64,000 nucleotides of DNA, taken from positions 2,480,001-2,544,000 of the forward strand of contig NZ_CP059154.1 in NCBI RefSeq assembly GCF_013456555.2. Reading direction: 5' to 3'. The notes beneath the pieces are model-generated. The model was given only the letters and a program-made list of their open reading frames with translations. It searched no databases and was not told the origin of the DNA. This DNA is from Natrinema zhouii (GTDB lineage Archaea > Halobacteriota > Halobacteria > Halobacteriales > Natrialbaceae). Every line of letters starts with the position of its first letter. The first letter of the stretch is position 1. The translations under genes and the position numbers were made by a program. This document shows positions 62,060-64,000 of the stretch, in pieces.

Positions 62060-62293
62060 TTAAATATCGACTTTCCAGGTGGTACTGGAGGAGTATCCCC
62101 ACTTCTCGATCTCGACGTTGTAGTCGCCCTCCTGCAGAGCGGTGATGTTCGAACCGACCTCTTTCGCCGTCATACCGAGCTCTTTGCCGATGAGACGGGA
62201 TTTGAAGTACGTCTTCGTCGCCGCGTTGTTCCGGAGGTACTCCAGAATCCGCTGTTGTTTACTCGTGAGGTCGGGGGCCATTGCAGTGCTCAT
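62060..62293 (-). CDS. Winged-helix-like small protein (DUF7123-like)
   Basis: 77 residues from ATG 62293. LTSKQQRILEYLRNNAATKTYFKSRLIGKELGMTAKEVGSNITALQEGDYNVEIEKWGYSSSTTWKVDI has the form of a winged helix, with Y-S-S-S-T-T-W-K-V typical of the haloarchaeal DUF7123 group (from memory). It is likely DNA-binding. The leading frame to 62386 is rejected. Confidence 0.85.
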   Translation of the reverse strand: MSTAMAPDLTSKQQRILEYLRNNAATKTYFKSRLIGKELGMTAKEVGSNITALQEGDYNVEIEKWGYSSSTTWKVDI

Positions 62294-62533
62294 ACACGGT
62301 CGGACAAGTGGAACGGCCTTAGGGGGTTTGGTACGTGCGGTTAACCCGCTGCAGTCATGCGGTTTTCTCAGCGAGTAAGAGAACAATAACCAGGTGGAAA
62401 GCTTTCATTGGTACGGCCGGTGAATACATCCTGTTCCATGACTATCATCTGTTCGGGATGATTTCCGGTCGACGGGAGACGGTCGGGGACTGAACGGCAA
62501 ACAGTGAACGCGATTGCAGGGCACCGGCGAGCG

Positions 62534-63058
62534 TCAGCCGTCGGCGTCGTAGTACGCTGTTACGAACGGACCGAACGAAGCGGCGACCGCTTCCCCGAGC
62601 GCTCGCGTCCGATCGGTCAGCCCGCCCGTGAGCGCGCCGGCGGCCCCGTCGGACTCGGCGACGCCCTCGGTTCCGAGCAGGTCGTCCATCACCGGCCCTA
62701 GCTCCGCCCCGTCCGCGAGCCGTTCCGCGACGGTGTCGGGAAGCCGAAGCGTCGGGCCGCCGCCTCGCTCCGTTCGGTTTCCGTCAGTGACGGCACCCCA
62801 CATGATCAGGGAGAGTCCCGGCGTCCCCTCGAGTCGAGCGATGCCGCCCTCGAGGCCGACTCCGTAGTCGGCATCGGTCGCCGCGAGCGCTCGCCGGGCG
62901 CGGTTTTCAGCACCGGTGACGGTTTCCTCGATCGATCGGGGCTGTTCGCTCACCCCGGAGTCGACGGCAACGGCAGTCACGGACGGCTCGTATCGCTCCA
63001 GTGTTCGTTCGACGGCGTCGATCTTGACCGGGTTCGTGCTGCCGACTGCGAGTTCCAT
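62534..63058 (-). CDS. Inosine/xanthosine triphosphatase (YjjX/NTPase family)
   Basis: 174 residues. MELAVGSTNPVKIDAVERTLERY (substrate-binding opening), VDSGVSEQPRSIEETVTGAENRARRAL, and YGVGLEGGIARL, then GGPTLRLPDTVAERLADGAELG and the terminal GEAVAASFGPFVTAYY. This matches the YjjX fold of non-canonical purine NTP hydrolases that remove ITP and XTP. ATG 63058 is the family start. Confidence 0.9.
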   Translation of the reverse strand: MELAVGSTNPVKIDAVERTLERYEPSVTAVAVDSGVSEQPRSIEETVTGAENRARRALAATDADYGVGLEGGIARLEGTPGLSLIMWGAVTDGNRTERGGGPTLRLPDTVAERLADGAELGPVMDDLLGTEGVAESDGAAGALTGGLTDRTRALGEAVAASFGPFVTAYYDADG

Positions 63059-63367
63059 ACCGGTCGTTCGAACGGATCGAAGTTGGTAGCTCCGTTTTGA
63101 CATTGCACCGTACTGGTTCCGGACCGATGGTCCCAACTGAAGCGATTCACCCGCCGATTGCAGCGGTATCGTGCAATCGAGTGTGCAGTGGCGTTCTGGC
63201 GTTCGGCGGCCCCGCTATCTGTCATGGTCTTTGGCCGAATTATTCGGTTTCACGGGATTTCTGGCCGGGGATTTCGAAACTATTAAACCTCGAGTGTCTG
63301 AACGTGGGAGGTAACGGACCCGTCCGGGCTTTTGCGATCGGTTCGGCCGGCCAGCAATCGCCATCGT
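63059..63367. other. Promoter region before TFB, with palindrome
   Basis: No gene in about 309 bases. CCGAA-tta-TTCGG at 63235-63247 is an interrupted palindrome. TATTAAA at 63281-63287 is a plausible TATA for the TFB gene, implying a leader of some 55 bases; GCTTTTGCG near 63330 is an alternative closer promoter. Confidence 0.45.
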
Positions 63368-64000
63368 ATGACTAACGCACCAACGAACACGAGAGTACGA
63401 CGTAGCGAACCCGACACGAACGAACGAGAGACGGAAAGCGAGCAGGAGGATCTGGTCTGCCCCGAGTGTGCAGGCAACCTCGTCGTCGACGACGAGCACG
63501 GCGAGACGGTCTGCGAGGACTGCGGCCTCGTCGTCGAGGAGGACTCGGTCGACCGCGGCCCCGAGTGGCGGGCCTTCGACGCCGCCGAGAAGAACGAGAA
63601 GTCCCGCGTGGGCGCGCCCACGACGAACACGATGCACGACAAGGGGCTCTCGACGAACATCGACTGGCGAAACAAGGACGCCTACGGCAACTCCCTGGGC
63701 TCCCGGCAGCGGGAGAAGATGCAGCGCCTGCGAAAGTGGAACGAGCGCTTCCGTACCCGCGACTCGAAGGAACGAAACCTGAAACAGGCACTTGGCGAAA
63801 TCGACCGGATGGCGAGCGCACTCGGTCTCCCAACGAATGTCCGCGAGACAGCCTCCGTCATCTACCGGCGCGCGCTCGACGAGGACCTCCTCCCGGGCCG
63901 TTCGATCGAAGGCGTCTCGACGGCCTGTGTCTACGCCGCCGCCCGCCAGGCCGGCGTCCCCCGGAGCCTCGACGAGATCGCCGACGTCTCCCGCGTCGAG
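63368..64000 (+). CDS. tfb: Transcription initiation factor IIB (TFB), cut by right edge
   Basis: 211 residues seen, no stop before the edge. Zinc ribbon with C-P-E-C and C-E-D-C (about 31-52: [27 protein letters not shown]), B-finger/linker ([40 protein letters not shown]) and the first cyclin repeat ([52 protein letters not shown]). It recruits RNA polymerase to TATA/BRE promoters. Haloarchaea have several TFBs; which one this is cannot be told. Confidence 0.96.
   Translation, partial: MTNAPTNTRVRRSEPDTNERETESEQEDLVCPECAGNLVVDDEHGETVCEDCGLVVEEDSVDRGPEWRAFDAAEKNEKSRVGAPTTNTMHDKGLSTNIDWRNKDAYGNSLGSRQREKMQRLRKWNERFRTRDSKERNLKQALGEIDRMASALGLPTNVRETASVIYRRALDEDLLPGRSIEGVSTACVYAAARQAGVPRSLDEIADVSRVE

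Overview
The window is chromosomal DNA from a halophilic archaeon (class Halobacteria, probably the Natrialba/Haloterrigena/Natrinema side). The evidence is high GC with very acidic predicted proteins, TATA boxes placed about 25 bases before many start codons (leaderless genes), Tat lipoprotein signals with an AGC lipobox, and archaeal genes for SecD/SecF, aIF5B, TFB, GatD, MfnA, Nob1 and the split GMP synthase. Species cannot be fixed from sequence alone.

Layout. 1-4.4 kb: the start of a homing-endonuclease-repeat gene cut by the left edge, tRNA-Gly(CCC), nadE, a GNAT acetyltransferase, an enoyl-CoA hydratase, an uncharacterised haloarchaeal gene, tRNA-Thr(GGT) and a 34-residue zinc microprotein. 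4.4-14.4 kb: secF-secD, two stand-alone receiver proteins, pgi, a CPBP protease, and PRC-barrel/nob1 divergent from the IF-2 gene. 15.1-18.1 kb: pyrG, guaA subunit B and a small gene, all overlapping. 18.7-23.9 kb: a formyl-THF cyclo-ligase-like gene with moaB, an ABC exporter pair, a zinc-type dehydrogenase, and a degenerate 14-bp tandem repeat. 24.1-31.6 kb is accessory in character: a sulfatase-fold/methyltransferase pair, phage-like winged-helix regulators, an AT-rich patch with a coupled membrane-protein gene and strong hairpins, then a tightly packed glycosyltransferase / methyltransferase / alpha-alpha-barrel cassette.

31.8-43.8 kb: an idi-like Nudix gene, a lipid kinase, a PHP protein, an Lrp regulator divergent from carA with palindromes between them, two iron-siderophore-type binding lipoproteins each behind iron-box-like dyads, a SIMPL lipoprotein, a GT2 and methyltransferase, and MBL and cysteine-cluster proteins. 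44-56 kb: TRAM, radical SAM, zinc ribbon and Hsp20 proteins, an FAD oxidoreductase, a candidate structured RNA, two copies of a roughly 200-bp dispersed repeat that bracket gatD and mfnA, and metG. 56-64 kb: pyk, nfeD-SPFH, regulators, a HAD phosphatase, a YjjX-type NTPase, and a TFB gene cut by the right edge.

No CRISPR array, complete insertion sequence, rRNA operon or complete prophage was seen. The least explained parts are the candidate RNA at 48.77-48.93 kb, the dispersed repeat pair, the AT-rich patch at 27.2-28.3 kb, and the glycosyltransferase cassette. All family assignments are from reading the sequence without database searches.
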